From assembly GCA_018645535.1 (NCBI GenBank), contig JABGWN010000210.1:1-14828 (forward strand): a DNA stretch of 14,828 bases. Reading direction: 5' to 3'. The position numbers and the translations under genes are program-made. Below the pieces are notes generated by a model. It was not told where the DNA came from. It did not search any database and saw nothing but the letters and a program-made list of their open reading frames with translations. The stretch is from Methanobacteriota archaeon. GTDB lineage: Archaea; Thermoplasmatota; Poseidoniia; Poseidoniales; Poseidoniaceae. Every line of letters begins with the position of its first letter. Positions within the stretch are counted from its first letter, which is position 1. This document shows, one piece after another, positions 8,601-14,828 of the stretch.

Positions 8601-10513
8601 CGCCAGAATATCCAAACATGTTTCTTGCTAGTAGGATGTATCTCGTATCTTATGAGATGTCGATAGGAATGTACCAAACTGCCCTCGATTTTATTGAAGT
8701 AGTAGAACGTTCGCTTCCAAAAAACGATCGTAATAGAGGGAAATTATGGCTATTACTAAATCAGAAGGGCGTAATATACTACGCCCTTGATAGAAAAAAC
8801 GAATCAAGAATAATTGTTCAAAGGTTGAAGGGTTTCTTTGATGAAATGAAAAATATGCAATGGAATCTTAATCATTTTTTCTGTCATTCTTATCCATTTA
8901 TGATACTGTTGGCAGAAAATGGTGAACACACTACCTTGGATATGATGGTCTCGATATTCAATAAAACCGATAATAAGGATGATTTAGAAGACGACAATCT
9001 CGCTATGTTAGAAAATTTAAACGGACTGATGCATGGAAATGAAAATCCCCAGTTGGCGTATGATTTTTTTATGAGGTCGAGAGATTTTGCTATTGAACCT
9101 ACGATAAAAGCCACTGCGTTGTGTAATCTAGGCAAATACTTCCTGAATGAAAAAGATTGTATAAACGCACTTTCAAATTTTGAACAAGCACTTGAACTTG
9201 AATCAAGGGAAGAAGAATTTTGGGATTTATATCACTACATCGCCGCTTGTTACAAAAGCGAAAAGGACTTCGAAAATTCGGTTGAATTTTACAACAAAAG
9301 TGCATCAATAAATAAGAAATTATACTTACGAAATGGGGTGCTAGAACACCACTTTAAATTCCTTGAGTCCTCTTTTCATAGCGCAATTGTCCGTTGGGAC
9401 AATCTGAGTGAATTGAATCTACATGATGTTCATCTTTGTTTTGATTTTTTGGTTAAGGAAGGTCTTAGAGAATTAAGAACTTCGACCACAGTTAAGACTG
9501 AAACTATTGATGCTTACAAGGAGCTATTGCAAGAAATATGTACGTTAGGCAAAGAAATTGAAGAGGTTCACTACTCAAATCAGTCCTCAAGAGTGGATAT
9601 ATTATGGAGAAAAAAAAAGGAACTAATTAATGTTCAGCAATCAAACAAAGTTATCAGAGCGGAGTTCAAGCAAGCACTCGAAATAGCGGAACTTGAACGC
9701 CAAAGCGGTTCTTGGTCAAAATCGATTGAACGATTGAAATTGGTTGTAGACGCTTCTAAAGAAGCAAATGAATACCTATTCTGCGCTGATGCACTAAACG
9801 ATCTTGGTACTTGTTACTTTGAACAAGAACGATTTGATAAAGCCAAAGAGTACTACGAAGAAGCGATGGACTTGTATTGTCAGATTGAAGATAAAGAAGG
9901 CGAGGTTGATTCATTGATGAATCTCGCTTTAATTGCCAATGAACGAAAACGATTTTTAGATGCGGAAGCAAAGTTCGACAAATGCCTGGATATCTACACC
10001 GCATTAGGCCAAGAAGTTGGAGTTGCAGATGTACACATCAACCGCGCAGATATCCGAATCGAGCAAGAACATTATCCCGAAGCAAGAGAGAATATACAAA
10101 TTGCACTTGACATTCTCAAGACGCTTAACGATAAAAAGTGGTATCTTAAATGGGCTACTGCGCTTAATGTGAGTGCAGATTTATACCGGAAATTGGATTG
10201 TTTTGATGAAGCAATTAACGAACTTGAGCAAGCCAAATCCCTGTCTGAAGAGATCACCGATATCAAAGGCCTGTCTGACCTATACAACAACTTTGGTATT
10301 GCACATATGCAATACGGAAAATTACTATCCTTAGATGGCGCTCCTGAAGCAATCAAACAATTCAAGAAAGCAGAAAAATACTTCAGAATACATCTGGAAA
10401 CAATTGCTGAAATAGAAGAACGACCTAACAAATGGTTCGAAGATAATGGGTTTTACACAGACTCAAAAATCTGGTCACAGTTCCCACCAAACGATAGTCC
10501 TAATTGGAAGTAA
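5663..10513 (+). CDS. APH/protein-kinase-like domain fused to a long TPR array
   Basis: This 1616-residue protein has three parts. Residues 1-160 are helical and unassigned. Residues about 165-480 look like an aminoglycoside-phosphotransferase/protein-kinase fold: the catalytic loop is His348-Ala-Asp350-x4-Asn355 and the metal-binding motif is Asp369-Phe-Glu. The N-lobe is divergent, so the ATP-binding lysine is not certain. From about 540 to 1590 runs a helical repeat array with clear TPR units near 545-580, 1150-1215, 1372-1405, 1412-1445, 1452-1485, 1495-1525 and 1535-1580, each with the small/large pattern ending in A-x-x-x-Y/F. TPRs usually hold partner proteins, so the kinase substrate may be captured this way. 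It follows the unknown protein by four bases, with AAGGAG at 5650-5655. The gene looks distinctly AT-rich compared with the minus-strand operon. Confidence 0.85.
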   Translation: MTLSLIEIIDQIKRWTVDDVRRIWHHKKWSGKDEALFSKGINPIEFEEGKAEELDSFEALRTYFLNMLNDQTNSFNSAIDRSHLRIAKAFLLIDDNERLNDFLSEDWEIETSILNSQVFDVNDYQKAMRDQLDELDIGRSKGDISKAQLCYASELLLDKGADNPKIQKITWKGVKSEWGPKIVVGNIGELTQKYAYIYNRGNSKKDDNNRIEKYNIAAKLGHTSQYTSEYKEADVNPEYQNIMILEIQETEECRTLDVHFTELLKQESLPKSAIDVLFTNLAKVYLRKLDHASYNMNSSNLKSTLPRLITVENRCFESLIAEKHEWKALRAKVKPIQKSDADEYYVIHADEWGGNFLVNSEENDVFIIDFEDALIAKIVDDAPLKIQTVGGDLSSRIFSVKKSTKPIMDDGGLNLLASIGRLLTAIIQYPREDLPSDWIEDIVKIYLEAFNKMLVSKPNGKKWKEHWDDSFKIQILVYAWDWALYWKEKNTEGNPFFENKQFDEFVRVVTELLYPEPNSKKIVDEEGRDPPTPEESVMKYPEDGDSEAKELFQKSMDLANQEKFDEAWNVCLSAHSVIEKTGTKTEKGLLYYWVGRLLIATNPECNEVGLEWFSRSIQCLTDNNREIPYNSLNERQQNLLMENWTYTSWVYRIKKEYDIAETYLKKAFSFYHGGEEEFNISLVEKFPSNDTTENILFQYSKLLREWAWLCFEREDYIESSRVFDMLWHKEMVDGDDDKMDNYRMCAAIAYSYSGNHEIAERLELECLDYREKMLLQISDGDAREVSKALRNLGLNANAAKEFKMGKEYLDRCIKSINETDERWVSSDEKEEWVGFIKENMQDISTNSIPKFIDSQYNLFTEHEYIEPYAGVITDKSFQIHVKNMWRKTNSASKVEYCEEFIYSESENNEEMEFFSLLFIITFGRHKNVQHHYQRLQLLGEELSSKSGDFGYLYSSKLAVFYISSLQQESQSLSSELVNISPEYPNMFLASRMYLVSYEMSIGMYQTALDFIEVVERSLPKNDRNRGKLWLLLNQKGVIYYALDRKNESRIIVQRLKGFFDEMKNMQWNLNHFFCHSYPFMILLAENGEHTTLDMMVSIFNKTDNKDDLEDDNLAMLENLNGLMHGNENPQLAYDFFMRSRDFAIEPTIKATALCNLGKYFLNEKDCINALSNFEQALELESREEEFWDLYHYIAACYKSEKDFENSVEFYNKSASINKKLYLRNGVLEHHFKFLESSFHSAIVRWDNLSELNLHDVHLCFDFLVKEGLRELRTSTTVKTETIDAYKELLQEICTLGKEIEEVHYSNQSSRVDILWRKKKELINVQQSNKVIRAEFKQALEIAELERQSGSWSKSIERLKLVVDASKEANEYLFCADALNDLGTCYFEQERFDKAKEYYEEAMDLYCQIEDKEGEVDSLMNLALIANERKRFLDAEAKFDKCLDIYTALGQEVGVADVHINRADIRIEQEHYPEARENIQIALDILKTLNDKKWYLKWATALNVSADLYRKLDCFDEAINELEQAKSLSEEITDIKGLSDLYNNFGIAHMQYGKLLSLDGAPEAIKQFKKAEKYFRIHLETIAEIEERPNKWFEDNGFYTDSKIWSQFPPNDSPNWK

Positions 10514-10645
10514 TTATCGTGTGGACTTCGTTCTGTGGCGAGTAGACTTCGTACGCTCCATATGTGAATTACATTTACAGCATTCATCACAGCAGTTACA
10601 TTCGTCGCATGATGCTTCATTATCGCACTCTTCACATTCTGGCAT
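10514..10645 (-). CDS. 43-residue cysteine-rich protein, possibly metal-binding
   Basis: A short frame with ATG at 10643-10645 and TAA at 10514-10516. Nine of residues 4-25 are cysteine (4, 7, 13, 16, 18, 19, 22, 23, 25), spaced as repeated CxxC and CC/CxC groups separated by acidic residues. This is a metallothionein-like arrangement that could bind a small zinc or copper cluster. It ends in a basic tail in which RTKSTR occurs twice (residues 31-36 and 38-43). The stop abuts the stop of the kinase-TPR gene without a gap. It is probably the last gene of the minus operon, 37 bases after the previous stop. The cysteine pattern is strong evidence for coding, but no known family is matched. Confidence 0.65.
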   Translation of the reverse strand: MPECEECDNEASCDECNCCDECCKCNSHMERTKSTRHRTKSTR

Positions 10646-10676
10646 GATAATGAGCCATTAATGAGATGGCATTATC
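10646..10676. repeat. inverted repeat directly before the cysteine-rich gene
   Basis: GATAATG at 10646-10652 pairs with CATTATC at 10670-10676, and CCAT at 10655-10658 pairs with ATGG at 10666-10669 after a two-base bulge, making an 11-pair stem with a seven-base loop. On the minus strand it ends right at the ATG at 10645, so it could control translation of the cysteine-rich protein. On the plus strand it is followed by TTTT and could act as a terminator. Confidence 0.45.
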
Positions 10677-10682
10677 TTTTCC

Positions 10683-11021
10683 CTAAACAAACAGAGCAAT
10701 CGGAGGAAGAAGCCCTGCAAGAATTGTAGCGATTGACCGAACAAGTGCTGCAGTTCGGAGTTCCTTGAGGTTGGCGTATTCACCAGCTGATGATCGTTGT
10801 TGTAACAGATACAAGCAAGCTCCAGCTTCACACGGTGCTGCGAGGACATAATTCTTGGCAACTTCCTGAAGAAACTGCTCGTACTTCGCATTCAGGAAGT
10901 ACGCTTTCGCTGGAGCAAACCGAATCAGATACCAGCCGAAGAACGGTACAAGTATCAGAATCTCTGTCAACAAGAATGTCACAAAATGGACCGTGAAGAG
11001 GACCTCAAGGTCGTTTGACAT
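10683..11021 (-). CDS. small two-helix membrane protein, unknown function
   Basis: The 112-residue product has a long hydrophobic stretch at about residues 7-37 and a second at 92-112 reaching the C-terminus. A polar, partly charged middle part between them contains two cysteines close together (CEAGAC). I recognise no family. The ATG lies six bases after the stop of the upstream gene, so it belongs to the minus-strand operon and may anchor or complete a membrane complex with the other products. Confidence 0.65.
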   Translation of the reverse strand: MSNDLEVLFTVHFVTFLLTEILILVPFFGWYLIRFAPAKAYFLNAKYEQFLQEVAKNYVLAAPCEAGACLYLLQQRSSAGEYANLKELRTAALVRSIATILAGLLPPIALFV

Positions 11022-11027
11022 ACGTCA

Positions 11028-11801
11028 TCACGCCAAATCCTTGACGTGTACTGCTCGTCGGTCAGTAAGAACACCTTTGACCTGGCTGTGCATCAACGTG
11101 AACTGATAGAATGGGCTGCTAAGGACGATGTCTTCGAGCATCTCGATCATCTTGCGACGCTGGAAGTTTCCAAGTGATTCGAGTCTTGCATCCATGATGT
11201 GACGTACTTCTTCAGCGTAGACCTCATCACTTGGCAACCAGGTGATGTCGCTCGTATCGAGTTTTATCTGCTCCTGCTTGTCTGGAAGTGTTTGAGCCTT
11301 CGTCATGCTGCGGCCCCAGCTGCTCTGACTGAAGGCTTCCTTCCAACCTTCACGGTCAAAAGCAACCGTTTGATGGTCGCTGAGGTATGGGTGATTATCG
11401 ATTTCACAGATGCGCGTCAATCGAGGCATTGTGTGCGCAACTACGTCAGAGCGGATGCCATGAACCATGTCAAGTTCGTTGATGAGTGGGTTGGATTGAC
11501 CTGCAATCCAAGCTTTCACGCACCAGAGGTCGTGGGCATGGTTGAGGGCATCTTCCGCCTTCTCTCGTATCGCTTTCTTTAGAGCGTATCCAGCAGCTAC
11601 GATGGTATCGTCTGCTACTGGTTCCCACTGCTCAAACTGTGCAAGTAGATCGAGATTCTTAGCAAGCCATGCTCCCCACATTGTAAGGTTCTGGCTTACT
11701 GTGGTAAGGTATGTAGCCTCTACTTCAGAGACGGTCTTGATCTGTTCTACAGGAGGTTCAATGTACTCGAACTCGTCGATTTCGTCGTATGCTTCTTCCA
11801 T
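11028..11801 (-). CDS. 257-residue soluble protein, unknown function
   Basis: The N-terminal 20 residues are very acidic and aromatic (several Glu, Asp and Tyr), then the protein is mainly helical with many tryptophans. No catalytic motif or membrane segment is evident. The ATG follows GAGGTGA, which overlaps the stop of the preceding gene, so translation is coupled to the 670-residue protein. This suggests the two act together. The acidic tail could bind a basic partner. No family is recognised. Confidence 0.7.
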   Translation of the reverse strand: MEEAYDEIDEFEYIEPPVEQIKTVSEVEATYLTTVSQNLTMWGAWLAKNLDLLAQFEQWEPVADDTIVAAGYALKKAIREKAEDALNHAHDLWCVKAWIAGQSNPLINELDMVHGIRSDVVAHTMPRLTRICEIDNHPYLSDHQTVAFDREGWKEAFSQSSWGRSMTKAQTLPDKQEQIKLDTSDITWLPSDEVYAEEVRHIMDARLESLGNFQRRKMIEMLEDIVLSSPFYQFTLMHSQVKGVLTDRRAVHVKDLA

Positions 11802-11810
11802 TGAATCACC

Positions 11811-13823
11811 TCAAACGTTCCTTGGACCGTTACCCCATGCGTCCTTGCGTTCTGGTTGCCAGCCCTTTTGGTAAGCACGCTTAACAAGCGTCTTTAGAAT
11901 AGCAGCCCATTTCTTGAAGAATGGGATCCCGCGATGCCGGGGTGATTCTAGAGAGTTGATTTCGGCATGCCATATCTTGTTCTCGAGCATCTTGGTTCGG
12001 CCACGCTTATTTTCTCGCTTTTCCTGAATGGAGATCCCTGTTAGAATACGTTCGAAGAACTCTGGAGTGTCAGCTGTAAGCAAGTCTACGATGTCCTTGG
12101 TATGCGTCATCAAGCGAACAGCGATAATCGGTTGTTCGTCCTTCGTCATTGGGACACGGTAAATTGTGGCAAACTGTGGCAGAGTGTACTCTACTCCAAG
12201 TACGTTAGATAGCCCTTGTGAAAGGGTGTTTTGAAGTCGTCGAAGGCTTGTCGAGCGCTTTCCAATTTCAAGGTCATCTGGTAGGTACACGATGATTTGT
12301 GCCATCTTGATCTTTTGACGGTGCAATGGGTTGTCGCTGAGCATAATCTCACCAACACCGCGACCGTATACCTGCGAAAAGGCTCGTTTTGTCAAGTGCT
12401 GGAGTTCCGATTTCACATGAGATTCGTTGTCCTGGCCGTTAGCAAGACGAACCATCTTACCACGGTTCATCTGAATTGCATGGCTAAGGTAAACGTCCCT
12501 GTGCTGAATTTTGACACGTTCTCCACCACGTGGATGTTGCTCGTCGGTAATGAAGAGTTTGGCTTCATTGCAACCCTTCCCGATGGCTTTGGACTGTTCT
12601 TGTAATTTGACAACAACATCTGAACGATCGAACGTAAGAGCGGGTTGGAGGCCTGCATAGGATTCCATTGCCAGCCGGACATGTTCTGATTCCACGAATT
12701 TCGCATTCGCTTCTTCACTAATGTCCAACAAAGCAACTGGAATGCTGTTGATAGTGTCACCTGAGTCTATGCACGTAAGTGCCGCAATTGATTCTAGTTT
12801 CTTACGAGAAGCTGCGACTGCAACATCATACGGTAAACGGTCCTGGGGCATCGTTGTAACATATTGGAAAGAGCCAGGAGGACATAGTTCTCTAGGGGCT
12901 TCATTCCATGCGAGATAGGCATCAAAAGAGGTCCCGCCAATTGACATGACTGGAGGAAGAACGATTGGTCGCTCAGATGCTTCCAATATCTGATTGATGT
13001 AAGCACTGTGATGGAGTTGTCGATCGATTGAGTCTCTGGGCGATGTCAAGGAGTATGCTGTGACGCTCTTGCCGCCACCAACCTTTCCTGTACGATGTAC
13101 TGCGAGAGTTATTCCTTCGCCGGCAGTTAGCATCGTCGTCTTGCCTGTTTCGTCAGTCAGAGTGGGGCGTAGTGGGCCATTTGTCGATTCACGGTTCTTC
13201 GTAGCAGCCTTGACTGCATCCTTCACGTCCTTGCGTTCTAAGGCATTACGAGAAACTTGCTTGGCATGGTCGTCATCACTGAGTGTCGAGACAATAGCGA
13301 TACCCACTGGGCGTTCGGCTCCTTGGTTGGAATTACTGTCTGAAACATTACCGACGCAGTTTTGGATGCGGACGGCGGTTGCGATTTGTCGTGCAAGCAT
13401 TCCCGTAGGTTTGCCGTCCTCGACTTGGTACTCTTCATTTGCAGAAGTTGCTTCTGATCCAGCAAAGGGTATCATGACATCGATTGGTTGAACGTAGCGA
13501 GTCTTCTTGGCGAGTCCCGCTTGAAGACCTCTGTTGAGTTTTGTCGTTGAATTAGAATCCTTGAGTTCTTCCCAAACAGCTGGACCGCTTGATACGCCTT
13601 TCTTCGGCATTAATACCGCAGGGTACGCAACAGGAGGTTCGGGGCGTGTTGTAACAGGTTGCGTACTGGCTTCATCACTACTCGAATTGAGGAATTCCTT
13701 GGGCTCACTCACATCTTGTTGAAGCGGAGTCGTAGCCCCTGCCAATCGATCGAGGAGGTCCTCAAGATTGTTGGATGAACGAGGGGCGGATGGATATCCG
13801 ATGTCGTCGGTCCCAGTCATCAT
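11811..13823 (-). CDS. 670-residue protein with disordered N-terminus, unknown function
   Basis: Residues 1 to about 95 are rich in Ser, Pro, Thr and acidic residues and are probably disordered, containing one short helical patch (LEDLLDRLAG). The rest looks folded and soluble. A string GKVGGGKS at residues 246-253 meets the Walker A pattern GxxxxGKS and follows a hydrophobic strand, but no matching Walker B site stands out, so nucleotide binding is only a possibility. The C-terminal part has a strand-helix pattern (IIVYLPDDLEIG near residues 525-540) and ends in a basic region. Two adjacent ATG codons, at 13823 and 13820, are possible starts; GGAGG lies four and seven bases upstream. The first overlaps the stop of the preceding gene. 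I cannot name a family. Confidence 0.75.
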   Translation of the reverse strand: MMTGTDDIGYPSAPRSSNNLEDLLDRLAGATTPLQQDVSEPKEFLNSSSDEASTQPVTTRPEPPVAYPAVLMPKKGVSSGPAVWEELKDSNSTTKLNRGLQAGLAKKTRYVQPIDVMIPFAGSEATSANEEYQVEDGKPTGMLARQIATAVRIQNCVGNVSDSNSNQGAERPVGIAIVSTLSDDDHAKQVSRNALERKDVKDAVKAATKNRESTNGPLRPTLTDETGKTTMLTAGEGITLAVHRTGKVGGGKSVTAYSLTSPRDSIDRQLHHSAYINQILEASERPIVLPPVMSIGGTSFDAYLAWNEAPRELCPPGSFQYVTTMPQDRLPYDVAVAASRKKLESIAALTCIDSGDTINSIPVALLDISEEANAKFVESEHVRLAMESYAGLQPALTFDRSDVVVKLQEQSKAIGKGCNEAKLFITDEQHPRGGERVKIQHRDVYLSHAIQMNRGKMVRLANGQDNESHVKSELQHLTKRAFSQVYGRGVGEIMLSDNPLHRQKIKMAQIIVYLPDDLEIGKRSTSLRRLQNTLSQGLSNVLGVEYTLPQFATIYRVPMTKDEQPIIAVRLMTHTKDIVDLLTADTPEFFERILTGISIQEKRENKRGRTKMLENKIWHAEINSLESPRHRGIPFFKKWAAILKTLVKRAYQKGWQPERKDAWGNGPRNV

Positions 13824-14431
13824 AATTCCTCCTGAATCTTACGTTCGATTGTTTCAATGGACTTGCTAATTGATGCTTGGTGCGCTTGAGAGGACTGAAG
13901 CATCAAGGTGATAGCACGTGAGATTTGTTCAACCTGTGCCGTCAAATGTTCCACGCGTGATGTCAATTGAAATGCTGACTCAGCTTGTTGTTCTGAGGTT
14001 TCTCGACTGCCGCTTCGGAGATCAATAATCTCTCTTCGCAATTCATCTTGGCCGCCTGTAGAGGTTGTTGCAAAAGCATTCAAACCGTCAATAAGACCTG
14101 TGACGCCACTCGTCAATTTAGACTGTGTCTCCGCCAATTCATCGACCGCAGCAGGTATTTGATTGACGATAGTGGCATGCCCATCCATCATCATTTGGTG
14201 GTTCACCTGATACAGACGATCCATCTCTGCGGCTCGCGTCGTTGCCGACTTAAGGTCACTAAGCGATGATGCATGATTGTGAATCATCGCCAAGGAGTCG
14301 GAGAGTGTCGTTTGCAACTCCATGTTTTGTTCGTTTGTTCGGGTAAAGCGTGCGTACATGAAGTACAACAAAATCGCCGCTCCGAGGCCGTAGCCAAGCT
14401 CCGTAATTATGGTCTCAATAGTAAGTTCCAT
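13820..14431 (-). CDS. membrane-anchored coiled-coil protein
   Basis: The 203-residue product begins with a short polar stretch and one membrane helix at about residues 10-28, followed by a long heptad-like helical region rich in Gln, Ser, Thr and Glu up to the C-terminus. This layout, one anchor and a cytoplasmic coiled coil, resembles scaffold or filament-tethering proteins, without a catalytic domain. ATG at 14429-14431 is chosen. An upstream TTG at 14482 stays in frame but falls inside the promoter element and adds a non-conserved-looking 17-residue leader. It is the first gene of the minus operon and its TGA overlaps the next start. An uncharacterised polymer- or complex-anchoring role is an inference. 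Confidence 0.75.
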   Translation of the reverse strand: MELTIETIITELGYGLGAAILLYFMYARFTRTNEQNMELQTTLSDSLAMIHNHASSLSDLKSATTRAAEMDRLYQVNHQMMMDGHATIVNQIPAAVDELAETQSKLTSGVTGLIDGLNAFATTSTGGQDELRREIIDLRSGSRETSEQQAESAFQLTSRVEHLTAQVEQISRAITLMLQSSQAHQASISKSIETIERKIQEEL

Positions 14432-14470
14432 CGGTTCTTCTGATACATACCTCCACTCTATAAACAAATA

Positions 14471-14484
14471 TTGCAATTTCAAAA
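14471..14484 (-). promoter_or_regulatory. palindromic promoter element, copy 3 (one mismatch)
   Basis: Read on the minus strand, TTTTGAAATTGCAA matches the shared TTTTGCAATTGCAA at 13 of 14 positions. It ends 39 bases before the ATG at 14431, the same distance as the other two copies. This supports ATG 14431 over the in-frame TTG at 14482, which lies inside the element. Confidence 0.55.
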
Positions 14485-14569
14485 TACCCTTCAGTCTACC
14501 GTTTTAATTATTTTTTTCTAAAATCATATTATTATTTGAATAACTGTAAAAAACTTCACATCCTTCTAT

Positions 14570-14828
14570 GTGCAGGACCTGTTGAGAGCCATGACAGATG
14601 GAGCAGCAGCTGATGAAATCCGAAACACTGTTGTTACACAGATTGTTGATGGAGGATATGTTACGGCTATACCAATTATCATCCTCTCACTCTATCTTTT
14701 CGTGCAAGGTTATCGTCGATTAGTAATTATTACTGCAATCGCTGGTTGTGCGATTGGTTATCTCTCTGCAAGTACACTTCATCCATACATGCTGGAGTTT
14801 GGGATGAATCTGACACTTGATCGATTTC
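14570..14828 (+). CDS. membrane protein, partial (cut by window edge)
   Basis: An open frame runs without a stop to the right edge. From GTG 14570 it encodes at least 86 residues, with a charged amphipathic start followed by two hydrophobic helices, at about residues 30-48 and 52-69. ATG at 14591 is an alternative start seven codons in. An AT-rich TATA-like tract at 14527-14538 lies 32-43 bases before the GTG, which favours the earlier start. The gene is divergent from the minus operon across 138 AT-rich bases. Too little is present to name a family. Confidence 0.6.
   Translation, partial: MQDLLRAMTDGAAADEIRNTVVTQIVDGGYVTAIPIIILSLYLFVQGYRRLVIITAIAGCAIGYLSASTLHPYMLEFGMNLTLDRF

Noticed and set aside
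9610..9617. Run of eight A in the kinase-TPR gene as a possible slippage or phase-variation site.
   Set aside because: The frame continues intact with clear TPR units after it and a single run of this length is unremarkable in AT-rich DNA.
14412..14448. Twelve-codon upstream frame with GGAGG next to its ATG, overlapping the start of the coiled-coil gene.
   Set aside because: The GGAGG is only one base from the ATG, too close for normal initiation, and there is no further support for translation.
1..14828. CRISPR arrays, insertion sequences, integrase or transposase genes.
   Set aside because: No regularly spaced repeats, no transposase or integrase motifs and no long terminal inverted repeats were seen; a tRNA at the left edge alone does not show an integrated element.

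Overview
The window is archaeal chromosomal DNA. Evidence: a type II tRNA-Leu with encoded CCA, a transcription factor S (TFS) gene, a SprT-type metalloprotease, and genes packed into operons by 1-4 base start/stop overlaps. A marine Thermoplasmatota-like (Poseidoniales-type) lineage is plausible from overall composition and gene style, but that is an inference; no species can be named from the sequence alone.

Layout, left to right. (1) tRNA-Leu(GAG), 54-140. (2) A plus-strand operon, 225-2209: a cupin-like protein, TFS, a SemiSWEET PQ-loop sugar transporter and two membrane proteins of unknown function. (3) A convergent SprT-like zinc protease, 2213-2665 minus. (4) A 330-base gene-free stretch, 2666-2995, full of nested and serial hairpins and richer in G+C than its surroundings; it looks like an unassigned structured RNA. 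(5) A plus-strand operon, 2996-10513: a HAD phosphatase, a 674-residue protein I cannot place, and a 1616-residue protein joining an APH/protein-kinase-like domain to a long TPR array. (6) A minus-strand operon read from 14431 down to 10514: a membrane-anchored coiled-coil protein, a 670-residue protein, a 257-residue protein, a small membrane protein and a 43-residue cysteine-rich protein. None of these is recognised beyond general features. (7) A divergent membrane-protein gene, cut by the right edge.

Two things tie the window together. The first gene of each of the three multigene operons is preceded by the palindrome TTGCAATTGCAA (one copy with one mismatch), ending 38-39 bases before the start codon on both strands. 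This suggests a shared promoter element or operator. The HAD, unknown and kinase-TPR genes form one tightly coupled cassette in which a phosphatase and a kinase-like enzyme flank an orphan protein; it is the best candidate here for an undescribed system. Its biochemical role cannot be read from sequence alone.
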